Positions 7,155 to 17,900 of a stretch of 38,182 nt of DNA are shown piece by piece. The notes under the pieces were generated by a model. That model had not been told where the DNA came from and searched no databases. It saw only the letters and a program-made list of their open reading frames with translations. Position 1 is the first letter of the stretch; every line of letters starts with the position of its first letter. A program made the translations under genes and the position numbers. The DNA comes from Grimontia marina (GTDB lineage: Bacteria > Pseudomonadota > Gammaproteobacteria > Enterobacterales > Vibrionaceae): assembly GCF_900060185.1 (NCBI RefSeq), contig NZ_FIZY01000048.1:1-38182 (forward strand), given 5' to 3'.

Positions 7155-8069
7155 TTACTCGCCTTTGTCGACACCGCCAAGTTCTTCGTAAAGATTCGGC
7201 AGGAAAGCACCCAGCTCTCCGCACATCAGCGACAGGTCTGCATCCAGACGTTGCGCCACATCTTCACGGTCAATATCCGCATTCTGGTCGCGAAGTTCTT
7301 CCGAGAACTTGATGCGTTTGATGGACATGTCTTCACACAGCATCAGCTCAATGCGGTCTTGCCAGTTCATCGCCAGCTTAGTCACTAACTTTTCTGCTTC
7401 GATGTGCGCCAGAATTTCATCGCTCGACAGATCCTGCTGCTTACAACGGATCACGCCACCTTGTTCCAGAATGGCTTTCAGCTCAGCTTCTTCACCGATT
7501 TCGAAGCCTTTTGGTGCGTTGCCAGAGCGAACCCACTCAGTCATTGCCAGCTCAACTGGCTTGTTGGTTTCAACAGGTACCACTGGCAGACTGCCGAGGG
7601 ATTTGCGCAGCAGCGCGAGAATGTCTTCTGCTTTCTTAGAACTACCTGCATCAACCAGTACCAGACCTGCTTTTGGCATAATCAGCGCGTAGGTTTGGCT
7701 CATTCGGCTGAACGCACGTGGAAGTAGGTCCATCACGATGTCATCTTTAATACTGTCTTTTTCTTTTTTCTTCAGCGGACGGCCTTGTTCTTTTTCCATC
7801 GCATCCACTTTGGCGGTCAGTGAATCTTTGATCACTGAGGCTGGCAGCATTTTCTCTTCTTTACGGGCACAGATAAGAATGTTGCCATCGCTGACGTGCG
7901 TCATCATGTCGCCGTGTTTGCCCAGCGCGGTGGTCCAGCCGAACTTTTGCATGTCCTGACTGCCACAAGGCGTGAAGCGGAATTCAGACAGTTGTTTTTC
8001 AATATGCTCCGGGTCGAGGTCGATGTCTCGGGTCAGGCGGTAGGTGAAAATATTCTTGAACCAAATCAT
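7155..8069 (-). CDS. rdgC: Recombination-associated protein RdgC
   Basis: 304 residues, the family length. The N-terminus [15 protein letters not shown] and the stretches [27 protein letters not shown] and [16 protein letters not shown] are characteristic. RdgC forms a ring-shaped dimer on double-stranded DNA in the nucleoid and restrains RecA filament formation, so it matters when replication restart is disturbed. The gene is divergent from sbcD, another recombination/repair gene, with about 120 bp between the two starts. TACAAT at 8147-8152 might be the sbcD -10, but I see no convincing -35. Confidence 0.95.
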   Translation of the reverse strand: MIWFKNIFTYRLTRDIDLDPEHIEKQLSEFRFTPCGSQDMQKFGWTTALGKHGDMMTHVSDGNILICARKEEKMLPASVIKDSLTAKVDAMEKEQGRPLKKKEKDSIKDDIVMDLLPRAFSRMSQTYALIMPKAGLVLVDAGSSKKAEDILALLRKSLGSLPVVPVETNKPVELAMTEWVRSGNAPKGFEIGEEAELKAILEQGGVIRCKQQDLSSDEILAHIEAEKLVTKLAMNWQDRIELMLCEDMSIKRIKFSEELRDQNADIDREDVAQRLDADLSLMCGELGAFLPNLYEELGGVDKGE

Positions 8070-8188
8070 GGCGAGGCTTTATCCATCCGGTAATGACAAA
8101 GGCCACATGGTATTGCATCAGGCAGAGAATGTCGCTTCAAATACGGTACAATCAGGCACTGAGCACAAGAACAGGCGCACACCTTTCA

Positions 8189-9424
8189 ATGAAAATACTC
8201 CACACGTCAGACTGGCATTTAGGACAAAACTTTTTCACCAAAAGCCGCAAGCAGGAACACCAGGCTTTTCTGGACTGGCTTTTACAGGAAATAGATAAAA
8301 ATCAGATTGATGCCGTCATCGTGGCTGGAGATGTTTTCGACACAGGTTCGCCGCCAAGTTACGCCCGTGAGATGTATAACCAGTTTGTGGTTTCCATCAG
8401 TCAGCGCAACTGTGCGTTGGTGGTACTGGGCGGTAACCATGACTCGGTTTCCACGCTCAGAGAATCCAAATCCCTGCTGGCTTGCCTGCATACCCATGTG
8501 GTGGCAAACACCAGCGACGATCTGCAAAGCCAACTCATCGCGTTGAAAAACCACGATGGCGAAATCGGTGCGATTGTGTGTGCGGTGCCTTTCGTGCGCC
8601 CGCGCGATGTGTTGACCAGTCAAGCTGGTGAATCTGGCACTGACAAGCGTCAGGCGCTGGGTGATGCCATTAAATCCCACTACCACGAGCTGTATCAGGC
8701 AGCAGTGAAGCTGCGCGATGATAACGGCTGGCAAGTGCCTATCATCGCGACGGGCCATCTAACCGCGCTTGGCGTGAGCCCATCTAAATCCGTGCGTGAT
8801 ATCTACATTGGTACGCTCGATGGCTTTGCGGCAGATGGCTTTCCGCCTGCCGACTACATTGCCTTAGGACACATCCACCGCCCGCAGATTGTCGCCAAGT
8901 CTGAACATATCCGATACAGCGGCTCTCCGATCCCTTTGAGCTTTGATGAACTCAAATTCAACAAACAGGTGGTGCTGGTGGAATTCGAGGGTGACCAGCG
9001 CGTGCGTATCGAGCCGATCAGCGTCCCGAGCTTTCAGCCTATGGGTGTCCTAAAAGGGTCACTGGAAGAGATAGAAGTACAGCTTTCAGAGTATTTGGAA
9101 CATGATGATCCAAAAGCTGTCTGGCTGCACATTGAGGTCTCTGTGCAGGACTATCTGTCTGATTTACAACAACGTATTCAACTGATGACTGAAGGGCTCA
9201 ATGTAGAGGTGTTACAGCTTCAGCGCACCCGTGGGCCAAAAGCTCAGGCGCTGACACAAGAGGCGAAAGAAACCCTGTCTGAGCTGACACCGAATGATGT
9301 TTTCCAAAAGCGACTTGCCCTAGAGGTGTTTGAAGGGGAGGACGAACTTGCGCGTAAAGAGAGGATTCAAACCCAGTTCACCCAAATTGTGGCGGAAGTT
9401 GAGCATGCGGAGGGTGAAGAATGA
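8189..9424 (+). CDS. sbcD: Exonuclease subunit SbcD
   Basis: A 411-residue nuclease subunit of SbcCD (Mre11 homolog), which cuts hairpins and processes double-strand break ends and palindromes. The five phosphodiesterase blocks are all present: TSDWHLG (D8, H10 region), AGDVFDTG, GGNHDS, TGHLTALG and LGHIHRPQ. The frame is open from 8093, but MKILHTSDWHLG at 8189 is the conserved family start. The C-terminal capping region is present. The stop codon overlaps the sbcC start (ATGA at 9421), so the two are translationally coupled. Confidence 0.95.
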   Translation: MKILHTSDWHLGQNFFTKSRKQEHQAFLDWLLQEIDKNQIDAVIVAGDVFDTGSPPSYAREMYNQFVVSISQRNCALVVLGGNHDSVSTLRESKSLLACLHTHVVANTSDDLQSQLIALKNHDGEIGAIVCAVPFVRPRDVLTSQAGESGTDKRQALGDAIKSHYHELYQAAVKLRDDNGWQVPIIATGHLTALGVSPSKSVRDIYIGTLDGFAADGFPPADYIALGHIHRPQIVAKSEHIRYSGSPIPLSFDELKFNKQVVLVEFEGDQRVRIEPISVPSFQPMGVLKGSLEEIEVQLSEYLEHDDPKAVWLHIEVSVQDYLSDLQQRIQLMTEGLNVEVLQLQRTRGPKAQALTQEAKETLSELTPNDVFQKRLALEVFEGEDELARKERIQTQFTQIVAEVEHAEGEE

Positions 9425-12400
9425 AAATCCTGAGCCTTCGCTTTAAAAACCTGAACTCGCTGAAAGGCGAATGGAAGATTGATTTCTCTCAAACACCATT
9501 TTCGGACAATGGCCTGTTCGCCATTACCGGCGCAACGGGCGCGGGTAAAACCACATTGCTTGATGCGATTTGTCTGGCGCTGTATCACCAGACCCCGCGA
9601 TTGGGGCTGATCTCCACTTCCAGCAATGAAATCATGACCCGTGGCACGGCGGAGTGTTCTGCCGAAGTAGAATTCGAAGTAAAAGGCCACCCGTACCGCG
9701 CGTTTTGGAGCATGCGCCGCTCCCGTGGAAAAGCGGACGGTAATTTACAGCAAGCGGATGTGGAGCTGGTGGACGCGAAAACCGACAAGGTACTGGCCAC
9801 ACAGGTGAAGCAAAAAAATGAATTGGTTGAGCGTGTTACGGGTCTCGATTTTGCCCGCTTTACCAAATCTATGATGCTTTCCCAAGGTGAGTTTGCGGCT
9901 TTCCTGAATGCTAAGGAAAACGAGCGCGCGGAGCTTTTGGAAGAGCTGACCGGAACGGAAATTTATGGCCGGATTTCTGAAAAAGTGCATGAGCATTTTG
10001 CCTCAGCAAAGCAGGCTTTGAGCCAGAAAGAGGCCGAAGCGAAAGGCGTGCAGTTGCTGAGTAGCGAGGAGCTTGAAGCCCTCGAAAAGGAGCAGGAAGA
10101 AACAGAAGCCATGCTCAAGAGTGAGCGCGAAAAGCAGGCCGATCTCACGGCGCACCTGACATGGTGGAAAGAGCACCAGAAAAGCCATCAAGAAAAAAAT
10201 CAGGCCGAAGCACAGCTACAAATTGCAGAAGAAAACTGGAAGGCAGCCAAACCACAACTGGATAAACTCACCAACAGTGAGCCAGCGGAAAAGCTTCGCA
10301 TGCCTTATGAGCGTTGGCAGTCATCGTTGAAAAGCGTGGAATCAACGACCGCTTTGCTGGCTACCAAACAGGAAGCATTGAAAGCTAACACAGAAAAGAG
10401 CGCGCAGGCTGACGAGGCGTTGGTGAAAGCTTCAGAAGCGCTCACACTGGCGAAAACCCAGCAAAGCGAGCTGGAAGAGCTTATCAGTGAGCAAGTTTTG
10501 CCGCTCGACACCGACATCAAACACCAATCTCTGCGGCTGCAGGAGTTTTTGCAGCAACAGGTGGGCCTGAAAACGAAGCAGGCTGATCTGTCTTCATTAC
10601 AGGAAAAAACCACAGAGAATCTTGAGACCAAAAAGCAGGCTCTGGAAGAGGTTTCCACCTACCTGACCACCAATCAGTTTGCAGGCCAGCTTAAACAGCA
10701 CCTTGGCCAATGGGAACAGATGGGTAAGCAGATCGCGCAAGAACAAAATGCGATTGGCAAACTGACGCAATACGAAAGTGAGCTTAATGCCCAATTGCAG
10801 ACAGAGATCGCGAAAGCGGAAAATGCCGAGAAAGAAAAACAGGCGGCACTAAGCCAAAGCGAACAAGCCAAACAAGCATGGGAAGCACAGCAAGAAGCGT
10901 TTAAGCAAGCAACCTCAAATGGTGATGTTGACGCTCTGGATAAACAGCGCGAGCAGCTAAATGCGCAACTTTCCACTTACTTCCAGTTAGGCCAATGGCA
11001 GCAGCAATGGCTGGAACTGGACAAAGAGAGCGCGGAAAAGCGCTCAGTAATGGCGGAGAAAAAAGAGCACGGAAAAGGTCTAGCTCAAGAAGTTACTGTA
11101 TTGACGAAGCAATTCAGAGATAAAGAGCAGTTGATTGAAGTGTTGCAAAAGCTTCTCGATCAGGAAGAACATCTTGCCCACTACCGGGCTACTTTAAATC
11201 AGAATGAAGCCTGCCCACTTTGTGGCTCAACCGAACATCCAGCCTTATTAGGTGAAGCAGTCAATGTGTCTGAATCAATGCGTCAATTGAACGAAGCGCA
11301 GACTGCTAAAAAAGAGATCTACGAAAAAGGTAGAGCGGCTAAAGAGCAGTATGAGTCTTTGAAGCATTACGTTGAAGAGATCCAAAGGCAACTAGATAAC
11401 ACTCATCGACAACAAATGGCGCTTAGCGAGCAGTGGGCACAGGCGGTAATACCAGTCAACTTAGCCCTGACTATCGATCAGCGCGACGCCTTTGTTGCAT
11501 TCAACGAGCAGCAAACCCAGCAACGTGACGCACTGACCCAAACCTTGAATGCACTCAAAGCGCAAGAGAAAACCCTGCAGCAGGCAAAACTTCATTGGGA
11601 TGAAGTCACCCGTGCATTGGATGGCATCGAGAAACACTACTCCATTCTGTCGGTGACTATCGAAAGCAAAAAACAGGAAGGGCAGAAGCTGGCTGCTGAT
11701 AAGCGCCAGAAGCTGGATTATCTCGAGACCCTCGAAAGCGTGCTGAGCCAGCAAATCGCAGACAGTGGTTACCAAGCCCCTGAGCATGATGAGCTTCAAG
11801 TCTGGTTGGCGTCGAGAAAGCAAGACGCCGAAAAATGGGAGCAAAACCAGCAGCAAAAAGAAGTCCTGGCCAAAGAGGTAGCATTGCTTGAGGCTGAGTT
11901 TTCAAATTGCGTGAAAGAGAGCCAGGCACTGGCTGAGCAGCTGGGCGCGCTTCAGTCTGAGATTGATTCGCTGACCGGCAAGCTTGAAGCTGTGAAAGCA
12001 AAACGCACTGAGCTCTTTGGTGACAAGCTGGTGGAACAGGAAAAGCGCCGCGCTGCAGTTCAGACGGAACAAGGGGAAGCTTCCCATCAAGCAGCACAAG
12101 CCTTTGCGCAGCAATGTCTGGGCGATCTGCGCGCGATTCAGGCAGAAGTGGCAAGCCAAACTCAGTCGCTGGCATCGCTGAATGCCGAGGCACAGAGTTA
12201 TGCATCCCAATGGGAAGAAAGCCTTGGAGCTTCGCCTTTTGATTCTCTGGAAATGTTCCAGGCTGCGTTGCTGCCGGAGGAAGAAAAACAACAGTTACTT
12301 ACCGATAAACGCGCTCTGGAAAATGCCCTTGAAGGTGCCAAAGTGCTGCTGGAGAAAGCCTGTCAGCATGTGGTTGAAGTGCTAGCCCATGACCGGGCAG

Positions 12401-13095
12401 AAGTGTGGCAGCAAACTCCGCATGATGAGGTGGAATCGACGCTAACGGCAAATTCAGAGGCATTGGATACGCTTGTGCGCAGAAGTGGTGAGCTGAACCA
12501 TGCTTTGGCGTCTGATCATCAAAGACGAGAGAACCAACAGGCGCTGTTTGCCGAGATAGAACGCCTGCGTGCGGAATACGATGATATCCAGTATCTGCAT
12601 TCCCTGATTGGCTCACAAAAAGGCGATAAATTTCGTAAGTTTGCTCAGGGTCTGACGCTGGATAATCTGGTGTATCTGGCGAATAAACAACTCGACCGAA
12701 TCCATGGGCGCTACCAACTGAACCGCAAGCAGGGTGAAGGCTTGGAGCTCAGTGTGTTGGATACCTGGCAGGGTGATATTGAACGAGATACTAAAACTCT
12801 GTCGGGTGGTGAGAGTTTCCTTGTCAGCTTGGCATTGGCTTTGGCGTTATCAGATCTCGTCAGTCACAAGACCAGCATCGACTCACTGTTCCTCGATGAA
12901 GGCTTTGGCACTCTGGATAGTGAAACCTTGGATGTGGCGCTGGACGCACTGGATAATCTTAATGCATCCGGCAAGATGATCGGGGTGATCAGTCACATTG
13001 AAGCGATGAAAGAGCGCATACCTACTCAACTTCATGTTTATAAAAAAACAGGCTTGGGTGTTAGTGAGCTGGATAACAAATTCCGCGTTTCTTGA
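9421..13095 (+). CDS. sbcC: Exonuclease subunit SbcC
   Basis: A 1224-residue SMC-like ATPase (Rad50 homolog), partner of SbcD. The Walker A motif GATGAGKT is at residues 37-44. Two very long Glu/Lys/Gln-rich coiled coils flank a zinc hook CPLC (from residue 598) that joins two arms. The C-terminal head has the signature LSGGES near 1127 and Walker B SLFLDEGFGTLD near 1157. The protein is longer than E. coli SbcC (about 1048 residues), mostly through coiled coil. Long reading frames on the opposite strand in the coiled-coil regions are shadows of biased codons. I see no strong terminator after it; CTGGTT/AACCAG downstream is a weak hairpin without a T run. Confidence 0.95.
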   Translation: MKILSLRFKNLNSLKGEWKIDFSQTPFSDNGLFAITGATGAGKTTLLDAICLALYHQTPRLGLISTSSNEIMTRGTAECSAEVEFEVKGHPYRAFWSMRRSRGKADGNLQQADVELVDAKTDKVLATQVKQKNELVERVTGLDFARFTKSMMLSQGEFAAFLNAKENERAELLEELTGTEIYGRISEKVHEHFASAKQALSQKEAEAKGVQLLSSEELEALEKEQEETEAMLKSEREKQADLTAHLTWWKEHQKSHQEKNQAEAQLQIAEENWKAAKPQLDKLTNSEPAEKLRMPYERWQSSLKSVESTTALLATKQEALKANTEKSAQADEALVKASEALTLAKTQQSELEELISEQVLPLDTDIKHQSLRLQEFLQQQVGLKTKQADLSSLQEKTTENLETKKQALEEVSTYLTTNQFAGQLKQHLGQWEQMGKQIAQEQNAIGKLTQYESELNAQLQTEIAKAENAEKEKQAALSQSEQAKQAWEAQQEAFKQATSNGDVDALDKQREQLNAQLSTYFQLGQWQQQWLELDKESAEKRSVMAEKKEHGKGLAQEVTVLTKQFRDKEQLIEVLQKLLDQEEHLAHYRATLNQNEACPLCGSTEHPALLGEAVNVSESMRQLNEAQTAKKEIYEKGRAAKEQYESLKHYVEEIQRQLDNTHRQQMALSEQWAQAVIPVNLALTIDQRDAFVAFNEQQTQQRDALTQTLNALKAQEKTLQQAKLHWDEVTRALDGIEKHYSILSVTIESKKQEGQKLAADKRQKLDYLETLESVLSQQIADSGYQAPEHDELQVWLASRKQDAEKWEQNQQQKEVLAKEVALLEAEFSNCVKESQALAEQLGALQSEIDSLTGKLEAVKAKRTELFGDKLVEQEKRRAAVQTEQGEASHQAAQAFAQQCLGDLRAIQAEVASQTQSLASLNAEAQSYASQWEESLGASPFDSLEMFQAALLPEEEKQQLLTDKRALENALEGAKVLLEKACQHVVEVLAHDRAEVWQQTPHDEVESTLTANSEALDTLVRRSGELNHALASDHQRRENQQALFAEIERLRAEYDDIQYLHSLIGSQKGDKFRKFAQGLTLDNLVYLANKQLDRIHGRYQLNRKQGEGLELSVLDTWQGDIERDTKTLSGGESFLVSLALALALSDLVSHKTSIDSLFLDEGFGTLDSETLDVALDALDNLNASGKMIGVISHIEAMKERIPTQLHVYKKTGLGVSELDNKFRVS

Positions 13096-13225
13096 TAAAA
13101 GAGAAGCTGTTAGCCCGAAGCGAAGGCTGATGCTGTGTCTAGAAGGTTGGCTGGTTGGAAAATAACCAGTAAACATCTGGAATAATAGGCAGTTTCTGGC
13201 TGCCTTCCGCTTCAAACCTCGCGAA

Positions 13226-13259
13226 AGGTCACAAAACTGTCATAATAGAATCACATAAT
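13226..13259 (+). promoter_or_regulatory. Pho box and promoter of phoB
   Basis: Three PhoB half-sites lie 11 bp apart: AGGTCAC (13226-13232), CTGTCAT (13237-13243, a perfect half-site) and the weaker GAATCAC (13248-13254). CATAAT (13254-13259) begins 10 bp after the perfect half-site, the spacing expected between a Pho box and a -10. PhoB would therefore activate its own operon. The leader to the phoB ATG is about 85 nt and holds a TTTGGCCAAA palindrome (13309-13318). The rest of 13096-13349 shows only weak hairpins. Confidence 0.75.
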
Positions 13260-13349
13260 GGCGTCCAAGTAATGAGCCAAACAGCTTGGAAAAAACATGT
13301 TCTGGTTGTTTGGCCAAAAAGTTAAACCACTCTAACTGGGTATGGAAAA

Positions 13350-14039
13350 ATGGTAAGACGGATACTTGTTGTCGAAGATGAAGCACCTATTCGCGAGATG
13401 TTGTGTTTCGTACTGGAACAAAAAGGTTATCAGGCCGTAGAAGCAGAAGATTATGACAGTGCACTGGAAAAAATCTGCGAGCCTTACCCTGAACTGATCC
13501 TGATGGACTGGATGCTACCAGGTGGCTCGGGGATCAACCTGATCAAACATCTCAAGCGTGATGAACTGACCCGCCAAATCCCGGTTGTGATGCTCACAGC
13601 ACGTGGTGAGGAAGAGGATAAAGTTCGCGGCTTGGAAGTGGGCGCGGATGATTACATTACCAAGCCTTTCTCACCAAAAGAGCTGATGGCTCGCCTGAAA
13701 GCGGTAATGCGTCGCGTGTCTCCAACGTCGCTGGATGACGTGATTGATGTGCATGGGCTGAAGCTTGATCCTGTATCACACCGTGTCACTTCAAATGAAA
13801 AGCCGCTGGAAATGGGTCCAACCGAGTTTAAGATGTTGCACTTTTTCATGACCCACCAAGAGCGTGTTTACAGTCGTGAGCAGCTTCTGAATAATGTTTG
13901 GGGCACCAACGTTTATGTTGAAGATCGCACCGTCGACGTGCATATTCGTCGATTAAGAAAAGCGCTGGAAGAAGACGGTCACGATAAGCTGGTACAAACA
14001 GTTCGTGGCGCAGGTTATCGTTTCTCAACGCGCACCTGA
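13350..14039 (+). CDS. phoB: Phosphate response regulator PhoB
   Basis: A 229-residue OmpR-family regulator. The receiver domain has the acidic pair E9/D10, the phosphorylation site D53 in [12 protein letters not shown] in MLTARGEE and K in [12 protein letters not shown]. The C-terminal winged helix shows [13 protein letters not shown] and [15 protein letters not shown]. When phosphate is low, phospho-PhoB binds Pho boxes and recruits sigma-70 RNA polymerase. The two Pho boxes in this window, before phoB and before pstC, are its obvious local targets. The ATG has a weak GGA upstream. phoR follows after 58 bp on the same strand. Confidence 0.97.
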   Translation: MVRRILVVEDEAPIREMLCFVLEQKGYQAVEAEDYDSALEKICEPYPELILMDWMLPGGSGINLIKHLKRDELTRQIPVVMLTARGEEEDKVRGLEVGADDYITKPFSPKELMARLKAVMRRVSPTSLDDVIDVHGLKLDPVSHRVTSNEKPLEMGPTEFKMLHFFMTHQERVYSREQLLNNVWGTNVYVEDRTVDVHIRRLRKALEEDGHDKLVQTVRGAGYRFSTRT

Positions 14040-14060
14040 TAACGCATTATTGTCATAGGT

Positions 14061-14090
14061 CATCCGAAGGCCACCGGGTGGCATTTTGGA
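14061..14090 (+). other. Small hairpin between phoB and phoR
   Basis: GCCAC-CGG-GTGGC followed by ATTTT lies between phoB and phoR, about 15 bp before the phoR start. It is a weak terminator or attenuator shape that could lower phoR relative to phoB expression. The call rests on shape alone. Confidence 0.35.
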
Positions 14091-14097
14091 GACATTG

Positions 14098-15393
14098 ATG
14101 GTCGAAAGACTTACATGGAAAAAGCTGGCTCTTGAGCTGGCTTTTTTTTATCTACCCTGGTTTCTCATAGGCTGGTTCTTTGGCGGTCTGCCTTGGCTGT
14201 TGCTATTGGCAACGGTTTTGGTGTTGCTGTGGAACTTCTACCACCAACTCAAACTCTCTGACTGGCTTTGGAAAGAACGTAGTCTGACACCGCCAACCGG
14301 TTCAGGAAGCTGGACGCCGTTGTTTAACGGTATCTACCGTCTGCAAAAGCGTAACCGTCGTCGTCGTAAAGAGCTTGCCAATCTTATCCGCCGTTTCCGC
14401 AATGGTGCAGAATCTCTGCCCGATGCGGTCGTAGTGTTTGAGCACGACGGCTCGATTGTTTGGTGTAACAAGCTGGCGCAGGAGCTACTGGGCTTCCGTA
14501 TGCCGGATGATGCCGGTCAGTACATTGCCAACCTGATCCGTACGCCGGAGTTTATTGACTACCTGAGCCGCGCGGAACTGGGTGAACCGTTTGAAATGCG
14601 TTCGACCTTGCACGCTTCGAAAACCCTCGAATTCCGTACCATGCCTTATGCAGAAGGCGAGTACCTGATGGTGGTACGTGACATTACCCAGCTTAAACAG
14701 CTCGAAGGTATGCGCCGAAACTTCTTCGCCAACGTTTCCCATGAACTCCGTACGCCGATGACTGTGCTGCGTGGTTATCTGGAAATGTCTGAAGATCCAG
14801 AAATGCTGGTGGGGCCAATGTGGGGTAAAGCCCACGGTGTGATGACCGAGCAGTTGACCCGAATGGAAGGTTTGGTGGAACAGCTGCTGACCCTGTCGAA
14901 AATTGAGGCAAGTGTAAAGATCGCGCTGGATCAGAAAGTAGACGTGCCAGCAATGCTCGATGTGTTAGAAAAAGAAGCGCAGACACTCAGTGGTGACCAG
15001 GCGCATGACTTTGAGTTTGAAATCGATCATTCGTTAAAAGTGTTGGGCGATGAAGATCAGCTTCGCAGCGCCATTTCCAATCTGGTGTATAACGCGGTGA
15101 AACACACGCCAGCCAGCGCTAAAATTAAAGTTCGATGGTTCAAATCCCGTAAAGGGCCACGATTGGAGGTGATTGATAGTGGTGAAGGTATTGCACCTCA
15201 ACATATCGATAGACTGACCGAGCGCTTCTACCGCGTTGATAAAGCGCGATCGCGCGAAACCGGCGGCAGTGGCCTTGGCTTGGCAATTGTGAAGCATGCG
15301 CTGAATCATCATGAGTCCGAGCTTGAAATCAAAAGTAAGGTGGGACAGGGTAGTACGTTCTCGTTTACTCTTCCGGAGCGTCTGGCATGCTGA
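14098..15393 (+). CDS. phoR: Phosphate sensor histidine kinase PhoR
   Basis: 431 residues. The N-terminal hydrophobic hairpin (about residues 10-50) anchors it in the inner membrane without a real periplasmic domain, as in E. coli. A charged linker leads to a PAS domain (about 95-190: [18 protein letters not shown]). The HisKA domain follows with H215 in [13 protein letters not shown], then the ATPase boxes [22 protein letters not shown] and [15 protein letters not shown]. It phosphorylates PhoB when Pst transport is low, and PhoU with the Pst complex holds it off. The frame opens at a TTG at 14086, but ATG 14098 with GGAG six bases before it is the better start. The stop overlaps the next gene by 7 bp. 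Confidence 0.96.
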   Translation: MVERLTWKKLALELAFFYLPWFLIGWFFGGLPWLLLLATVLVLLWNFYHQLKLSDWLWKERSLTPPTGSGSWTPLFNGIYRLQKRNRRRRKELANLIRRFRNGAESLPDAVVVFEHDGSIVWCNKLAQELLGFRMPDDAGQYIANLIRTPEFIDYLSRAELGEPFEMRSTLHASKTLEFRTMPYAEGEYLMVVRDITQLKQLEGMRRNFFANVSHELRTPMTVLRGYLEMSEDPEMLVGPMWGKAHGVMTEQLTRMEGLVEQLLTLSKIEASVKIALDQKVDVPAMLDVLEKEAQTLSGDQAHDFEFEIDHSLKVLGDEDQLRSAISNLVYNAVKHTPASAKIKVRWFKSRKGPRLEVIDSGEGIAPQHIDRLTERFYRVDKARSRETGGSGLGLAIVKHALNHHESELEIKSKVGQGSTFSFTLPERLAC

Positions 15394-16334
15394 AACGGGC
15401 TTTGACCCTGATTGGACTCCTTTTAGTGGCGGCACCTGCTGCCGCTGACGATCATCTACCTCTATACCATCGTGTAGATAATGTCTCAGGTAACCTGTCG
15501 ACGGTCGGTTCAGACACCTTGGCTAACTTGGTCACTCAATGGGGTGTGCTGTTCAAAAAACATTACCCGAGTGTGAATGTCCAAATCCAGACTTCTGGAT
15601 CTTCTACTGCGGTACCCGCTTTGATTGAGGCGACGGCGCAGTTTGGCACTATGAGCCGCGAAATGCGTCCGCGCGAAATTGAACTGTTTGAGCGAAGATA
15701 CGGCTATCCACCTACGGCGATTAAGGTCGCGATTGATGCGATGGCGATATTTGTTCATCAAGACAACCCGCTTGATGCTCTGAACATGGTGCAAGTCGAT
15801 GCGTTGTTTTCCCAGACCCTGCGTTGTGGCGCGAACGAACGTATTGAAAAGTGGGGACAACTGGGTCTCCCAGGAAGCTGGAAGAAACGTAATATTCAGC
15901 TATTTGGTCGTAATTCGGTGTCGGGTACCTATGGCTTTTTTAAAGATGAGGCACTGTGTGACGGGGACTTTCGTGCAGATGTCAATGAGCAACCAGGATC
16001 AGCCTCAGTCGTCCAGTCGGTAAGCTCGTCACTTAATGCGATTGGATATGCTGGCGTTGGGTATCGTACTGCGGGGGCAAAGGTGTTGCCACTCGATGTG
16101 GAAGGTGAGCATGTTTATGCCACTGTCGATAATGTGATATCCGGGGTTTATCCGCTTTCGCGTTACCTCTACGTTTATGTCAACAAAGTGCCGGATAAGC
16201 CTCTTGCCAATATGGAGGCTGAATTCATCAAGCTGATCCTATCTCGTCAGGGGCAAGCGCTTGTAGGCGCTGAGGGCTTCGTCCCTTTACCGGATGGTAT
16301 AATTGATGAGCAGCTCAAAGAACTAGGGTTATAA
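15387..16334 (+). CDS. pstS: PstS-like phosphate-binding periplasmic protein
   Basis: A 315-residue substrate-binding protein with a signal peptide ([16 protein letters not shown], cleavage before DDHLP). The phosphate-binding loops of the PstS/PBP-like family are visible: [29 protein letters not shown] and [18 protein letters not shown]. It is shorter than E. coli PstS (346 residues) and belongs to the short PBP-like-2 type. It overlaps the end of phoR, so it is co-transcribed with phoBR and Pho controlled. It probably captures phosphate for PstCAB, encoded about 4.4 kb downstream without its own pstS beside it. It might instead act mainly in sensing. Other PstS paralogs may exist elsewhere. 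Confidence 0.85.
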   Translation: MLKRALTLIGLLLVAAPAAADDHLPLYHRVDNVSGNLSTVGSDTLANLVTQWGVLFKKHYPSVNVQIQTSGSSTAVPALIEATAQFGTMSREMRPREIELFERRYGYPPTAIKVAIDAMAIFVHQDNPLDALNMVQVDALFSQTLRCGANERIEKWGQLGLPGSWKKRNIQLFGRNSVSGTYGFFKDEALCDGDFRADVNEQPGSASVVQSVSSSLNAIGYAGVGYRTAGAKVLPLDVEGEHVYATVDNVISGVYPLSRYLYVYVNKVPDKPLANMEAEFIKLILSRQGQALVGAEGFVPLPDGIIDEQLKELGL

Positions 16335-16361
16335 AAAACGGTGTGATGAGCACCGTTTTTG
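16335..16361. terminator. Terminator between pstS-like gene and ppx
   Basis: AAAACGGTG (16335-16343) and CACCGTTTT (16351-16359) form a perfect 9-bp stem with a 7-nt loop and T tail. Because both flanks are A/T runs, it can serve both convergent operons. Confidence 0.82.
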
Positions 16362-16391
16362 TTTTCAAGCTTTCGAGTCCGTTGAGTGGCA

Positions 16392-17900
16392 CTAAGCGCT
16401 CACATTAAGCTTCCAACCCACTGAAGCCCAGTAAGCTTGTTCCGCTTCCAGATCAGCCGCCAACAGGGTGTTCTGGTTCAGCCAATTCTCAGGGAAAGTC
16501 AATGACCAGCAATCGTCCTTGGCGAGGATCTTCACCTCTGGCATCAGCTCGTCGCTACGTTGCACATTGAGCACACAAGCGAGGCGTAAAGAGCGGATGA
16601 GTGGATGAATTTGCTTGGTCTTAAACAGGGTGAACTCAGGCATTTCCTCAAGCTTCAGTGACTTACGATGGAAACGGGTCAGGGTAGCCAATACGGTTTG
16701 TTGTTCCTGATTAAAACCTGGCAAGTTGGTGTTTTGCAGAATGTACGCAGAGTGTTTGTGGAAGCCTGAGTGCGAGATACTCAAGCCAACTTCATGCAGT
16801 AGTGCTGCCCAACTCAGCAAGATAGCCAATTCTGCTTTCTTAGGGCCAAGTTTTGGCTCTGCCTGAAGATAAAAACCTTCTGCGGTTTGCTGGACGTTTT
16901 CGGCATGCTGTCTATCGATATGGTAACGCTCAGCAAGATCTGCTGCGGTGCGGCTTCTAATGTCACTGTGCTGGAAGCGATCTTCCATGTCGTATAAAAG
17001 CCCTTCACGAAGAGCGCCATCGGAATACACCATCTTCTCAATGCTCAGTGCATGAAACACACCTGAGAGAATTGCAAGACCTGCGGCAAAGACGGGTTGT
17101 CTGTCTTCTGTTAATCCGGGTAGCTTAAGCTCGCGGGCTGACTTTACCTGCAGTGCCTGCTCAATTAAGCCATCCAACCGCTTACGGGTGATGATGCCAT
17201 CGTCGTGCCCACTGGCAATCAAGACTTGACGAATGGCTTTGATGGTGCCAGAGGAACCCACGGCTTCTCCCCAGCCGCAATCCTTGTACTGTTTGGCGAT
17301 GCTTTCTAACTTCAGCTCTGCCGCGAGCTGAGCTTGAGCAAAGCGTTTGGTGGAAATTTGTCCGTCTTTGAAAAAGCGATGGTTATAGCTGACACAACCC
17401 ATATGTTTACTGTTGGTGAGTGTCGGACTAAAGCCTTTTCCAATCACAAGCTCAGTGCTTCCCCCACCAATGTCTACAACCAGTTTTCGACCATCACCTG
17501 GCTGGGTGTGGCTCACACCGAGGTAAATCAAACGGGCTTCTTCCACGCCGGGGATGATCTCAATCGGATAGGGGAAGACATTGCGCGCCCGCTGCACAAA
17601 GATATGGCTGTTTTTCGCTTCACGCAGGGTAAAGGTTGCAGCTACGCGAACGTTAGCTTCATCGAAACTTTGAAGGCGCTCTGCGAACATGGCTAAGCAT
17701 TCCACTCCACGATTGATGGCAGCGTTATCGAGGTTGAGATAGTCGTCGAGTCCTGATGCCAGCCGCACACGTTGTTTGTGGCGGCTGATGATTTGGAGGC
17801 CTTGCCCGACAACGCGGGCAACGACCATGTGGAAGCTATTGGAACCTAAATCTATTGCTGCAATTTCCCTTGGCTTTTCAGCCGGGGTTGTATCATTCAT
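16392..17900 (-). CDS. ppx: Exopolyphosphatase Ppx
   Basis: 502 residues of the Ppx/GppA phosphatase family, in the sugar-kinase/Hsp70 fold. The phosphate loops are [17 protein letters not shown] (N-terminal) and [27 protein letters not shown] is another conserved block, and a C-terminal HD-like region includes [21 protein letters not shown]. It removes phosphate from the ends of polyphosphate chains; pppGpp hydrolysis is possible in the family. The frame is open to 17933, but ATG 17900 is preferred because [19 protein letters not shown] fits the family and AAAAGA precedes it. It overlaps the ppk stop by 8 bp, a coupled ppk-ppx pair. Confidence 0.94.
   Translation of the reverse strand: MNDTTPAEKPREIAAIDLGSNSFHMVVARVVGQGLQIISRHKQRVRLASGLDDYLNLDNAAINRGVECLAMFAERLQSFDEANVRVAATFTLREAKNSHIFVQRARNVFPYPIEIIPGVEEARLIYLGVSHTQPGDGRKLVVDIGGGSTELVIGKGFSPTLTNSKHMGCVSYNHRFFKDGQISTKRFAQAQLAAELKLESIAKQYKDCGWGEAVGSSGTIKAIRQVLIASGHDDGIITRKRLDGLIEQALQVKSARELKLPGLTEDRQPVFAAGLAILSGVFHALSIEKMVYSDGALREGLLYDMEDRFQHSDIRSRTAADLAERYHIDRQHAENVQQTAEGFYLQAEPKLGPKKAELAILLSWAALLHEVGLSISHSGFHKHSAYILQNTNLPGFNQEQQTVLATLTRFHRKSLKLEEMPEFTLFKTKQIHPLIRSLRLACVLNVQRSDELMPEVKILAKDDCWSLTFPENWLNQNTLLAADLEAEQAYWASVGWKLNVSA

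Noticed and set aside
13120-13175. Possible sbcC terminator hairpins
   Set aside because: AGCC/GGCT and CTGGTT/AACCAG stems are short and lack a T run, so I did not annotate a terminator.
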